From contig JAGCJX010000007.1 in assembly GCA_017647795.1 (NCBI GenBank), positions 61,330-125,329 of the forward strand: 64,000 bases of DNA, given 5' to 3'. The stretch is from Bacteroidales bacterium. GTDB taxonomy: Bacteria > Bacteroidota > Bacteroidia > Bacteroidales > UBA932. The notes beneath the pieces were generated by a model that was given only the letters and a program-made list of their open reading frames with translations, ran no database searches and had not been told where the DNA came from. This document shows positions 45,097 to 53,461 of the stretch, in pieces. Every line of letters begins with the position of its first letter. Position 1 is the stretch's first letter. The translations under genes and the position numbers were made by a program.

Positions 45097-46020
45097 ATGA
45101 AAGTACTTGTAGCTACTGAAAAACCTTTCGCAAAAGCTGCCGTTGACGGTATCCGCGAAATCGTAGAAGGTGCTGGCCACACTTTGGCTCTCCTCGAAAA
45201 ATATGCTTCTGCTGACGAATTGTTGAACGCTGTGGCTGATGCAGACGCATTGATCGTTCGTTCAGACAAAGTTACCCGCGACGTAGTAAACGCTGCCAAC
45301 AACTTGAAAATCGTGGTTCGCGCAGGTGCTGGTTTTGACAACCTCGACCTCCCCGCTTGCACCGAAAAAGACATCGTTGCTATGAACACTCCGGGTCAAA
45401 ACTCCAACGCTGTTGCAGAACTGGCTGTAGCAATGATGGTGTACATGTCTCGTAACCAATTCACTTCAGGAACCGGTTCTGAATTGAAAGGTAAAACTTT
45501 GGGTATCCAAGCTTACGGTAACGTAGGACGCTTGGTAGCAAACATCGCCAGAGGTTTCGGTATGAACATCATGGCATTTGACCCCTTCGTTCCCGCTGAA
45601 AAAATGGAAGCTGAAGGCGTAACCGTTGCTGCTACCTTGGAAGACCTCTACAAAAACTCAAACTTCATCTCTTTGCACATCCCTGCAACTCCGCAAACCA
45701 AAGGCTCTATCGGACGCAACTTGATGTCTTTGATGCCGAAAGGTGGTTGTGTAGTGAACACTGCCCGCAAAGAAGTGATCAACGAAGAAGAATTGATCGC
45801 TGTATTGGCAGAACGCGAAGACTTGAAATACATCACCGATATCGCTGCTGACAGACAAGCAGAATTGAACGAAAAATTCGGAAAACGCGTATTCGCAACC
45901 CCGAAGAAAATGGGTGCAGAAACTGCAGAAGCCAACATCAACGCTGGTCTCGCAGCTGCTAACCAAATCGTTAAATTCTTCGCTACTGGCGACACTACTT
46001 TCCAACTCAATAAAAAATAA
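45097..46020 (+). CDS. serA: D-3-phosphoglycerate dehydrogenase, short ACT-less type
   Basis: First enzyme of serine synthesis, a D-2-hydroxyacid dehydrogenase of 307 residues without the C-terminal ACT regulatory domain. NAD-binding is at GKTLGIQAYGNVGRLVA, with LHIPATPQTKGSIGRNLMSL and VVNTARKEVINEEEL. The position usually held by the catalytic His (PH-x-G-x-S/T) reads TPKKMGAETAEANINAG, so Lys replaces His. I recall this exchange from the related Bacteroides and Entamoeba enzymes. It lies 15 bases after serC, and the pairing supports the assignment. Confidence 0.93.
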   Translation: MKVLVATEKPFAKAAVDGIREIVEGAGHTLALLEKYASADELLNAVADADALIVRSDKVTRDVVNAANNLKIVVRAGAGFDNLDLPACTEKDIVAMNTPGQNSNAVAELAVAMMVYMSRNQFTSGTGSELKGKTLGIQAYGNVGRLVANIARGFGMNIMAFDPFVPAEKMEAEGVTVAATLEDLYKNSNFISLHIPATPQTKGSIGRNLMSLMPKGGCVVNTARKEVINEEELIAVLAEREDLKYITDIAADRQAELNEKFGKRVFATPKKMGAETAEANINAGLAAANQIVKFFATGDTTFQLNKK

Positions 46021-46028
46021 TCGTAACC

Positions 46029-47270
46029 ATGGTAAAAGTTAAACCCTTTGCAGCGGTTCGCCCGCCCAGAGAAATTGCCAGCGAAGTTGCATCCCGTCCC
46101 TACGACGTGTTGAACTCTCAAGAAGCGAAAGCGGAAGCTGGTGAAAAGTCTCTTCTCCACATCATCAAACCGGAGATTGACTTCGATCCCATTGCAGACG
46201 AGCACTCACAACCCGTTTACGACAAAGCCGTTGAAAACTTCAAAACTTGGCAAGAAAAAGGTTGGTTGGTACAAGATCCCAAGGAATACTACTACGTATA
46301 TGCACAAACCATGGATGGCCGCACCCAATACGGTTTGGTAGTATGTGCAAATGTAGAAGACTACATGACCGGCAAGATCAAAAAACACGAATTGACCCGT
46401 AAAGACAAAGAAGAAGACCGTATGATCCACGTTCGCATCCAAAACGCGAACATTGAACCGGTATTCTTCGCTTACCCTGACAACAACGAAATCAACGAAA
46501 TCGTTGAACGCACTGTTAAAGGAAAAGAAGCTGAATACGATTACGTAGCAGAAGACGGCTTCGGCCACCACTTCTGGGTAATTGACAACGATGCTGACAT
46601 CGCTCGCATTACCGAGATCTTCGCTACCATCCCTGCATTCTACGTAGCAGATGGTCACCACCGTACAGCTGCTGCTGCTTTGGTGGGTGAAGAAAAACGC
46701 AAACAAAACCCGAACCACACCGGTGACGAAGAATACAACTTCTTCATGGCCGTTGTGTTCCCGGAAAGCCACTTGAAAATCATTGACTACAACCGTGTAG
46801 TGAAAGATTTGAACGGCATGACTCCGGCTGAGTTCTTGCAAAAATTGGAAGCTGACTTCATCGTAGAAGAAAAAGGTGCTGACATCTACGCTCCCGCAGG
46901 TTTGCACAACTTCTCTATGTATTTGGAAGGCAAATGGTACTCTTTGACTGCAAAAGAAGGCACCTACAACGATGCTGACCCGATCGGTGTTTTGGACGTA
47001 ACCGTATGCTCAAACTTGATTTTCGACAAATTGTTGGACATCAAAGACCTCCGTACTTCTAAACGCATTGACTTCGTAGGTGGTATCCGCGGTTTGGGCG
47101 AACTCTCACGTCGCGTTGACTCTGGTGAAATGGTTGCTGCCTTTGCTTTGTATCCCGTGTCTATGAAACAACTCATCGACATCGCTGATACTGGCAACAT
47201 CATGCCTCCGAAAACCACCTGGTTCGAACCGAAATTGCGCAGCGGTTTGGCAATTCACAAATTGTCATAA
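46029..47270 (+). CDS. DUF1015-family protein
   Basis: A 413-residue cytoplasmic protein with DUF1015 signatures: VKPFAAVRPPREIASEVASR, PYDVLN, YYVYAQTMDGRTQYG, the central VADGHHRTAAAALV and the C-terminal FALYPVSMKQLIDIADTGN and MPPKTTWFEPKLRSGL. The biochemical role is not known to me; the family is widely found beside serA, and here it is 8 bases downstream of it with the same biased codon use. A serine-pathway or phosphate-related kinase role is possible. A terminator follows. Confidence 0.9.
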   Translation: MVKVKPFAAVRPPREIASEVASRPYDVLNSQEAKAEAGEKSLLHIIKPEIDFDPIADEHSQPVYDKAVENFKTWQEKGWLVQDPKEYYYVYAQTMDGRTQYGLVVCANVEDYMTGKIKKHELTRKDKEEDRMIHVRIQNANIEPVFFAYPDNNEINEIVERTVKGKEAEYDYVAEDGFGHHFWVIDNDADIARITEIFATIPAFYVADGHHRTAAAALVGEEKRKQNPNHTGDEEYNFFMAVVFPESHLKIIDYNRVVKDLNGMTPAEFLQKLEADFIVEEKGADIYAPAGLHNFSMYLEGKWYSLTAKEGTYNDADPIGVLDVTVCSNLIFDKLLDIKDLRTSKRIDFVGGIRGLGELSRRVDSGEMVAAFALYPVSMKQLIDIADTGNIMPPKTTWFEPKLRSGLAIHKLS

Positions 47271-47294
47271 TCAATCGCCGAGTCGATCCATAAC

Positions 47295-47326
47295 AAAGGC
47301 CAGTCCTCGCGGACTGGCCTTTTCAT
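47295..47326 (+). terminator. Intrinsic terminator between DUF1015 and the TonB receptor gene
   Basis: A perfect 12-bp stem: AAAGGCCAGTCC (47295-47306) and GGACTGGCCTTT (47311-47322) around TCGC, followed by a T-rich stretch. It lies between convergent genes and may stop transcription from both sides. Confidence 0.92.
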
Positions 47327-47343
47327 TTATCCCCTCATCTCGA

Positions 47344-49380
47344 TCAGAACGACACCTGGTAACTGATGCTGGGCATGATGGGGAACAACGACACTGACTT
47401 CCAGAGATCATCCTCCGTATCATAGAAAATACTGAATATATTATGCCTGTTCATCACGTTGTAGATTCCCAGGTTCAACTTATGCGTCACACGCGGCTTT
47501 TCAAATACAGCATAACACCCCACATCCAACCGCATAAAATCCTTCAGGCGAAAATTGTTGATTCCCTCATAATAATCCAAGTCCACACGATGGTCTGTTC
47601 CTGGCAGAATACCATCATAATGAGCCGACTTTACACTCTCCAAATGTCCACTCTGATAAGTAAAGAAAAGGTTTGCTCCCACCTTCCGATGCTCTTCCTC
47701 CCAGAACAAGTAGTCCATGGTAAGGTTCAACACGTGAGGACGATCGTATTTTGCATAAAAAGGAACACCTTTGTTAACCTCCTCAAAATGCCGATCCGTC
47801 CGGGAATAAGTATAAGCCAAATGATAATTGAACGTTTGACCAACCTTCTGATAAAGGAACTCAATCCCCTTTGAAGTCCCACTACCTGTCTTGATAGACT
47901 CAACCCACTGTGTTGTACCGCTCCCAAAGAACAAAGTCGGTTCTGAAAAATAAACCAAATCCTGCATTGTCTTATAGTATGCCCCCAACGATAGGCTATG
48001 TTGACCCAAGCAGGTCAACAGCCCCAGGTACGCTTGCTGGGAAGTCTCTGGACGGAAGGGCAGATCAGCCGGGATCAACAAATCCAGAGACCAGCCCAAG
48101 GGAACCCCTTCTAATGTATGATGATATTGAGTCAAATAATCATACGTCGCCTCTATTCCCAACCACGGAGCGATAAAGTACCGTCCTGAAAAGCTGAATT
48201 CAGGATTTAGTCTCCAATAACTGAGCGTCCTCAGCTTCTGATCCTTGTTATGATAATAATTCAGGCGTCCGGCAAGCAACAAGTTCACCTTATTCTTGCG
48301 ATCATAACGAACCTCCCCATAGGCATTGGCAAACAGACTCTGAGCCAACATGGGCTGGACCACGCCCTGTGCTTCCGCACCCAATACTTTGGTAGAGCCA
48401 GGCTTGTAGGACATATCGGAAAGGCGAACACCAAACTGATAACTCAGACCCGACTCCTGCCACGCCCGATACTTCAAATGGGCTGCCAGTTCCCCAATAT
48501 CAGAGAACATCCCCAGTTCATTATAAGTACCACCAAAAATGAGATCCCGTCGCTGCTCATTCTGATAATGGTTCAAAGAAAACTGCATGGACAATTCCCG
48601 GTTGGTATCCAGATCATAGCTCCACTCCAGGTTGCCAATTAAATTTCCCCACCCCATCGACTCATTTCCCGTTTCCGTGGGATAACTGAAACTATCGCTA
48701 CTGTAGAAAACACTTCCTCGTATAGTCTGCCGACTGCCCACGCGCCAGGTCAACTTCCCGAAGGCATCATAAACGCCCACTTTGTAACCATTGATTCCAA
48801 CGACCAGTGGAGACATCCTCGCAGAAGCCACAACAGACAATACATCTTTCACCAAAGGAGCAGATACATACCCACCAAGAATGAAATTACTCACGGAACC
48901 CTCTCCTTCCAAGTGGCTAAAATTCCCATCTTTGGTACGCACCGAGGTATGTGATGCAAGCATATTATAACTGTCCCCACCAAAGCCCCCAACCGTAAAA
49001 TCCACATCCTTAATGATGGAATTAGGGAAGGCCGTCGTCAAGCCCAACAGGTGTGAATACCCGAACAACCGGACTCCATCCAGCGTTACGGCATTGTGTC
49101 CAAGATTTCCGCCCCGCACATAAAAAGCCGAAGAGCCCTCTGACCCTGCCGCAATACCCGGCATCGTCTGAACCATTTTCAGCACATCCCCCTCTCCAGC
49201 CACACTGATGATGCGCCGGCTTGCCTTCAGATCCAAGGAACGAAGCCCTACCTGCTGTACCATTCTCACCTGATCCGCAACGGCATACGCTGTCTCCAAA
49301 GTATCAGAAATACCTTCCTGTCCCCAAACAGAATTCCACACAAGGAATGTCGCAAAAAATATCACACAAATTCGTTTCAT
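47344..49380 (-). CDS. TonB-dependent outer-membrane receptor, plug and barrel only
   Basis: A 678-residue receptor with a signal peptide (1-20). The plug is at about 50-145, with FYVRGGNLGHNAVTLDGVRL, and the beta-barrel of about 520 residues ends in aromatic SISYQVSF. Unlike most Bacteroidota receptors it has no N-terminal carboxypeptidase-like domain, and I see no clear TonB box. It is the last gene of an operon with two DUF4249 lipoproteins and two partner lipoproteins; receptors next to DUF4249 genes are common in the phylum. The ligand is unknown. Transcription probably starts at the ECF-type promoter at 53.4 kb. Confidence 0.9.
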   Translation of the reverse strand: MKRICVIFFATFLVWNSVWGQEGISDTLETAYAVADQVRMVQQVGLRSLDLKASRRIISVAGEGDVLKMVQTMPGIAAGSEGSSAFYVRGGNLGHNAVTLDGVRLFGYSHLLGLTTAFPNSIIKDVDFTVGGFGGDSYNMLASHTSVRTKDGNFSHLEGEGSVSNFILGGYVSAPLVKDVLSVVASARMSPLVVGINGYKVGVYDAFGKLTWRVGSRQTIRGSVFYSSDSFSYPTETGNESMGWGNLIGNLEWSYDLDTNRELSMQFSLNHYQNEQRRDLIFGGTYNELGMFSDIGELAAHLKYRAWQESGLSYQFGVRLSDMSYKPGSTKVLGAEAQGVVQPMLAQSLFANAYGEVRYDRKNKVNLLLAGRLNYYHNKDQKLRTLSYWRLNPEFSFSGRYFIAPWLGIEATYDYLTQYHHTLEGVPLGWSLDLLIPADLPFRPETSQQAYLGLLTCLGQHSLSLGAYYKTMQDLVYFSEPTLFFGSGTTQWVESIKTGSGTSKGIEFLYQKVGQTFNYHLAYTYSRTDRHFEEVNKGVPFYAKYDRPHVLNLTMDYLFWEEEHRKVGANLFFTYQSGHLESVKSAHYDGILPGTDHRVDLDYYEGINNFRLKDFMRLDVGCYAVFEKPRVTHKLNLGIYNVMNRHNIFSIFYDTEDDLWKSVSLFPIMPSISYQVSF

Positions 49381-49398
49381 AGCACCTTCTAATACTAA

Positions 49399-50385
49399 CT
49401 AATTCTCATATTCACAGTCAAACTGAGGAACAAGTCGGATCATCAACTCCTCGTCAAGTAGAGGTATTGATGGTAAAACAGGGTCGTCTATATAACGTTT
49501 CCAATATTTGTCTTGAAAATATTTTCCGGGTTTCCAATGCAAAAATACCGCCGGCTGATCCGGGTAATATTTAATCCGGATATAGGGCTCTTCAGGATTT
49601 AAGGCAGAAAGATATCCTCGAATTTCATCATTTTCCTCATCAATCTCCACATAGGGCAACGAGAAGTCCAAAGTCTTGAATCCCGCACCCATATCCGTTA
49701 AATTCATAAGAGTATGAACAGAACAAGAGTACCCTTTTCCAGATTGATGCTTATAGACTTGTAGACTAATCCAGTGGACCTGATGACGAGTAGGATCATT
49801 TCTACTGAGAGTGACCGAATCAGAATATAGGACTAATCCTGACTCCCTTTTCAAGAACTCACTAACTGAATCATTCTTTGTATACAAAATGGTGTTTCTC
49901 TTGCCCCTGATGGCTTGCAACCAATCTGAATACAGCAGATTATAGAAAAAAGTAAAATCATAATCCACCTGAAGACAATGATACGAAACGTGGTCCTTCA
50001 TCAGAAAAATTTGCTCATCAGAATTCCAGATTGACAACTCGCCTTTCTCTTCATCATAAACAACCTCTCCGACATCCAGTATGTTATAGAAAATATCCTC
50101 TTCAAAGGTTGAAGATCGCAAACTAAAACTGAGATTAACCTTAATTTCTTCGTCTTGGGACTTAAACTCAACAAGCGTTGAGATGACAGCCGTAGTATCC
50201 TGAACAGGAGCATATTCATAATTACCAGCCAAGGGCAGTCCTACAAGATCTGCGATCTGAAACACCTCCGTTGTATTCTTCTCTACTTCTAAGGGAGATT
50301 TCTCACATCCCGAAAGAACAAGGATGCACAACGACAGCAGACTCAAATATGAAATAAACAACCTTATCATAATCAACTTATTCAT
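49399..50385 (-). CDS. Partner lipoprotein A of the DUF4249 operon
   Basis: I do not recognise a named family. A 328-residue exported protein with a lipobox (CILVLSGC). The C-terminal part has the pattern IRIKYYPDQPAVFLHWKPGK, clearly related to the equivalent part of the lipoprotein at 51422-52321. The start ATG 50385 overlaps the DUF4249 stop by 8 bases; ATG 50370 would remove this overlap and leave a tighter signal peptide. The composition is AT-rich. It probably sits on the outer membrane beside the receptor. Confidence 0.75.
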   Translation of the reverse strand: MNKLIMIRLFISYLSLLSLCILVLSGCEKSPLEVEKNTTEVFQIADLVGLPLAGNYEYAPVQDTTAVISTLVEFKSQDEEIKVNLSFSLRSSTFEEDIFYNILDVGEVVYDEEKGELSIWNSDEQIFLMKDHVSYHCLQVDYDFTFFYNLLYSDWLQAIRGKRNTILYTKNDSVSEFLKRESGLVLYSDSVTLSRNDPTRHQVHWISLQVYKHQSGKGYSCSVHTLMNLTDMGAGFKTLDFSLPYVEIDEENDEIRGYLSALNPEEPYIRIKYYPDQPAVFLHWKPGKYFQDKYWKRYIDDPVLPSIPLLDEELMIRLVPQFDCEYEN

Positions 50386-51304
50386 TAACTATTAAGGGCT
50401 CTTTTATTTTACGATAGGAAGCACCAAATATTCCAATAGCATTCTTTACATTCGTATAGGTGGAATTGGGGTCATATAGGCTAGTAAAATCATTTTGCTC
50501 CTCATGCTCCAACTTTAACTCAAGCGAAACGACATCCTTCAAGTAGCGGTCGTAGTCCTCCGATACAGACTCAAAAACTACTCTGGGGGCATATTGACTT
50601 GCCGTACTCCAGCTATAAAAGTCTGGAAATACAGACAATTCAAAATAGGTAAAGTTTCGAACCGCATCATAAGACACCATCGGGGAGTCGGTTGACATGT
50701 TAATTTCATAACGGAGGTACCTCCAATGCTTCTGCCCTCCCTCAAAACCGAGTAATGCAACCTCATTGAAGGGATCGGAGAAACCATCCGTTTCGCAGAT
50801 GTACAAAGACTGAAAATAACCGTCCTCCCGCAAATTGTAACTTTGGCCATAAACCCACAAATAAAGAGGAATACATACCGTCTCAAATTTATAAGTGTAT
50901 CGTCTCATACTGGCACGATCGACAAAATTCTCCGCACAAGGGTATTGGGTCGATGCAGTAATTTCTGGACAACCGTCCAGTACTACCCTCAAATTATACC
51001 TTGTCCCAAACTCGGGCCAAAAATATGATTCATAACGACCATCCCCTATGCTGTCAAAAGCATAGGTTCTGCGTATTGTTCCATCAGGATTCTCTTCCTC
51101 AACCCATACTTTTGCGTGATCGATGGGAGACATATGATCTTCTGATAAATAAGATGAATAACACAAGTCAATCACCTGCCTTGGCTCATTGATCAATACT
51201 GCATGCACCACAACAAACTGCTTCCGCGGATCCAAATCCAAAACTGCTGTACACGACACCAATAAAGACGCCGCTGCGAAACAGAACAACCATTTTATAC
51301 TCAT
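50378..51304 (-). CDS. DUF4249 lipoprotein A
   Basis: A 308-residue protein starting at ATG 51304, with the lipobox FAAASLLVSC. The DUF4249 pattern begins straight after the lipid Cys (TAVLDLDPRKQFVVVHAVL, then SSYLSEDHMSP) and includes KVWVEEEN and a C-terminal NAIGIFGASYR. It is a paralogue of the protein at 52308-53285. DUF4249 proteins are encoded next to TonB receptors in Bacteroidota; their function is undetermined, probably surface binding. A 117-base gap separates it from the preceding lipoprotein gene, with no convincing promoter. Confidence 0.85.
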   Translation of the reverse strand: MSIKWLFCFAAASLLVSCTAVLDLDPRKQFVVVHAVLINEPRQVIDLCYSSYLSEDHMSPIDHAKVWVEEENPDGTIRRTYAFDSIGDGRYESYFWPEFGTRYNLRVVLDGCPEITASTQYPCAENFVDRASMRRYTYKFETVCIPLYLWVYGQSYNLREDGYFQSLYICETDGFSDPFNEVALLGFEGGQKHWRYLRYEINMSTDSPMVSYDAVRNFTYFELSVFPDFYSWSTASQYAPRVVFESVSEDYDRYLKDVVSLELKLEHEEQNDFTSLYDPNSTYTNVKNAIGIFGASYRKIKEPLIVNE

Positions 51305-51421
51305 AATTATAACTATGATAATCCCCAAATTACGTCTGCTCCTTCAACTACTGTGCCAGTCCTCCTTTTGTTGCCACTAAAATATATCGCTTAAAACCAA
51401 TCAATTAATAAATTAATATTA

Positions 51422-52321
51422 TCAAAGTTTATCCCACTCATTCAATAACATCCAATCCGGAAAAAGTCGTATTTCAAACATCATCTCCTCATAAGGATGA
51501 CCCGCCTGCCAATACATCATAATTTGCTCCAGGTTCGGATAGATTTTAATCACTACCTCCGGAGATGTTGTATCCAGTTCAGAACGAAAACTCCGGATCT
51601 CATTGAATGAATAATCCAACTCATTGTATCCAAATATAATTTTGGATTCTGGAGAATACTCTCCTATATGAACAAACATCACAGCATGAGCGCGAGTACG
51701 TTCCTCATTCGGATGTATCTCAAACTGGATATAGGAATTCGGATAAAACACACCCTCCCTTAAAACTATTTCTATTGGCTCTAGATTAAAATGTTTTCCC
51801 CGGATCTGAGAAAAGTCTTCAAATACCGACACTACAACCAACTCGCTCCGAAAGGGTTTGGCAATACATCCATAAAGCGAATTGTATATCCCCGACAAAT
51901 TGTATTCTATATCGATTGTCTGAGGGACCCTACCTTCTTTAATCTTCAAACTGGGCCTCTCATTCTCTGGCAAGAAATAAACATCAACCGCATCTCCATG
52001 AACAACAACTCTTTCCGCAATAATTTCATCCTCAAAGTCTCCACCAACACTAGGGAACCCCAAATTAACAGGTTGACGAAGATGCAATACACAATTTTGC
52101 AAATCTTCCGAGAGCGTTATTGTCGGAAAAATTCTCATCACCGTATCAGATGTCCCCGGATAATAAAAATAACCGATTAGGGATTCCACTTCCAGAAGAT
52201 CTTCCACACTCAAAATTACCGTATTACTCAACTGCTCCTCATAACCGGGTTTCTCCAGATTTGACAATGACTCGCAAGAGTACAGCAAAAATGAGAGTAA
52301 TATTATGCTACTGATTCTCAT
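51422..52321 (-). CDS. Partner lipoprotein B of the DUF4249 operon
   Basis: A 299-residue protein, family not recognised, with the lipobox LLSFLLYSC (Cys16). Its C-terminus VVIKIYPNLEQIMMYWQAGH matches the C-terminus of lipoprotein A, so the two are paralogues that have diverged strongly elsewhere. It starts inside the end of the upstream DUF4249 gene (14-base overlap), implying coupled translation. AT-rich like its neighbours. Confidence 0.75.
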   Translation of the reverse strand: MRISSIILLSFLLYSCESLSNLEKPGYEEQLSNTVILSVEDLLEVESLIGYFYYPGTSDTVMRIFPTITLSEDLQNCVLHLRQPVNLGFPSVGGDFEDEIIAERVVVHGDAVDVYFLPENERPSLKIKEGRVPQTIDIEYNLSGIYNSLYGCIAKPFRSELVVVSVFEDFSQIRGKHFNLEPIEIVLREGVFYPNSYIQFEIHPNEERTRAHAVMFVHIGEYSPESKIIFGYNELDYSFNEIRSFRSELDTTSPEVVIKIYPNLEQIMMYWQAGHPYEEMMFEIRLFPDWMLLNEWDKL

Positions 52322-53285
52322 ATCCTATTTCTTGGTAATTATTCCACAGCAGGGACAGTTTGCTTCTATACACCGCACCGAATATCCCGATTCCACCTTC
52401 AATATTAGAAAAAGCATTTTCCAAATCATACAGATTTGTAAGATCTTGCTTCTCTGATTTCTGCAACAATATTACTGATTTCAAGTAAGCATCATACTCC
52501 TCTGACACTGAATCAAAAACAACATATGATTTTGAATGAGGAAGTCCTGTTTCTGTAATTGTAAAGATTGGTACCGCTGTAATCCAAAAATCAGATGACT
52601 CATACAATTGTGGAATCTTCTTAACACCAATCTCATACCGCAAATATCCTTGACTTAGCAATTCGTCTCCGTGGTATTCACAGACAAACCTATTCTTATA
52701 TTCTGGAACATCCTTAACAAACAAATCTGAATAATTGAAAGGGTCAAGAATCTCTTCAGATGACAAATAGCGCCTCGATCCGTAGATATAGTTGGCAACT
52801 TGTTCTTTTCCGAGTTTGTCCGAATAGTCCATACCATATATCCACAAATATAAAGGTATATAAGCCGTTCTAAAGCTGTATGCATATCCCTCAGGACGTA
52901 AATTCAAGAGATTTTCCTGAGCTGGAAATAGCGTCGTTCCGGAAAGTCTTCTCCCATCTTGCAACTCAATTTCCAAATGATATCGACTCCCGAATTTGGG
53001 AGTAAAATTAGATTCATAATATCCGTTTCCGAGCTCCTTGAAGTTATATTTTATAGCAACTGGATCATTTCGGTTCTCTTCTTCCACCCACACCCGTGCA
53101 TTCTCCACCGGAGGCATATAATCCTCCGATAAATAAGATGTATAACGTAATTCCACCACCTGCTTCATCGTATTTTCCAAAATACCATACACCACAACTC
53201 GCTGTGCTCTAGGATCCAAATCCAAGACTTCAGTACAAGATGGCAAAATACCGGCAACAGTCACAAAAAGCAATATCCTTCTCAT
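52308..53285 (-). CDS. DUF4249 lipoprotein B
   Basis: A 325-residue protein, first gene of the minus-strand operon. Lipobox VAGILPSC (Cys17) followed by TEVLDLDPRAQRVVVYGIL, then TSYLSEDYMPPVENARVWVE, SRYHLEIEL and GGIGIFGAVYR. The N-terminal third is nearly the same as in DUF4249 lipoprotein A, and the middle is more divergent. An ECF-type promoter motif faces it at 53368-53393, 83 bases before the start codon. Confidence 0.86.
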   Translation of the reverse strand: MRRILLFVTVAGILPSCTEVLDLDPRAQRVVVYGILENTMKQVVELRYTSYLSEDYMPPVENARVWVEEENRNDPVAIKYNFKELGNGYYESNFTPKFGSRYHLEIELQDGRRLSGTTLFPAQENLLNLRPEGYAYSFRTAYIPLYLWIYGMDYSDKLGKEQVANYIYGSRRYLSSEEILDPFNYSDLFVKDVPEYKNRFVCEYHGDELLSQGYLRYEIGVKKIPQLYESSDFWITAVPIFTITETGLPHSKSYVVFDSVSEEYDAYLKSVILLQKSEKQDLTNLYDLENAFSNIEGGIGIFGAVYRSKLSLLWNNYQEIGYENQ

Positions 53286-53367
53286 TTATAACACTTCTAT
53301 TAGTATGGGTCTTATATTGACGATATCATCTCTTTTCTGATTATAGCGAATCTCGCTTCATTCAGAA

Positions 53368-53393
53368 AACGAACCGAGATCCGAAATACTTCC
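53368..53393 (-). promoter_or_regulatory. ECF-type promoter of the DUF4249/TonB receptor operon
   Basis: The minus strand reads GGAAGTATTTC (53393-53383), 9 bases, TTCGTT (53373-53368). GGAA and CGTT are separated by 18 bases, the layout of ECF sigma promoters (GGAAC, about 16-17 bases, CGTC). The identical 11-mer and TTCGTT occur in the opposite direction upstream of the sigma gene. Confidence 0.7.
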
Positions 53394-53420
53394 AAGAATT
53401 TAAAAAAACTTATAAATTGC

Positions 53421-53445
53421 GGAAGTATTTCACTCTTCCTTCGTT
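53421..53445 (+). promoter_or_regulatory. ECF-type autoregulatory promoter of the sigma operon
   Basis: GGAAGTATTTC (53421-53431), 8 bases, TTCGTT (53440-53445); GGAA to CGTT is 17 bases. It lies 16 bases before the TTG start of the sigma gene. With the copy at 53368-53393 it forms a perfect 11-bp inverted repeat with a 27-base centre. Confidence 0.72.
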
Positions 53446-53461
53446 ATAGATATCGGTTACA

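Noticed and set aside
51305..51421. Possible separate promoter in the 117-base gap between lipoprotein B and DUF4249-A
   Set aside because: The minus strand has TATTTTAG, one mismatch from a -7 box, but no -33 element at 19-21 bases and no copy of the GGAAGTATTTC motif.
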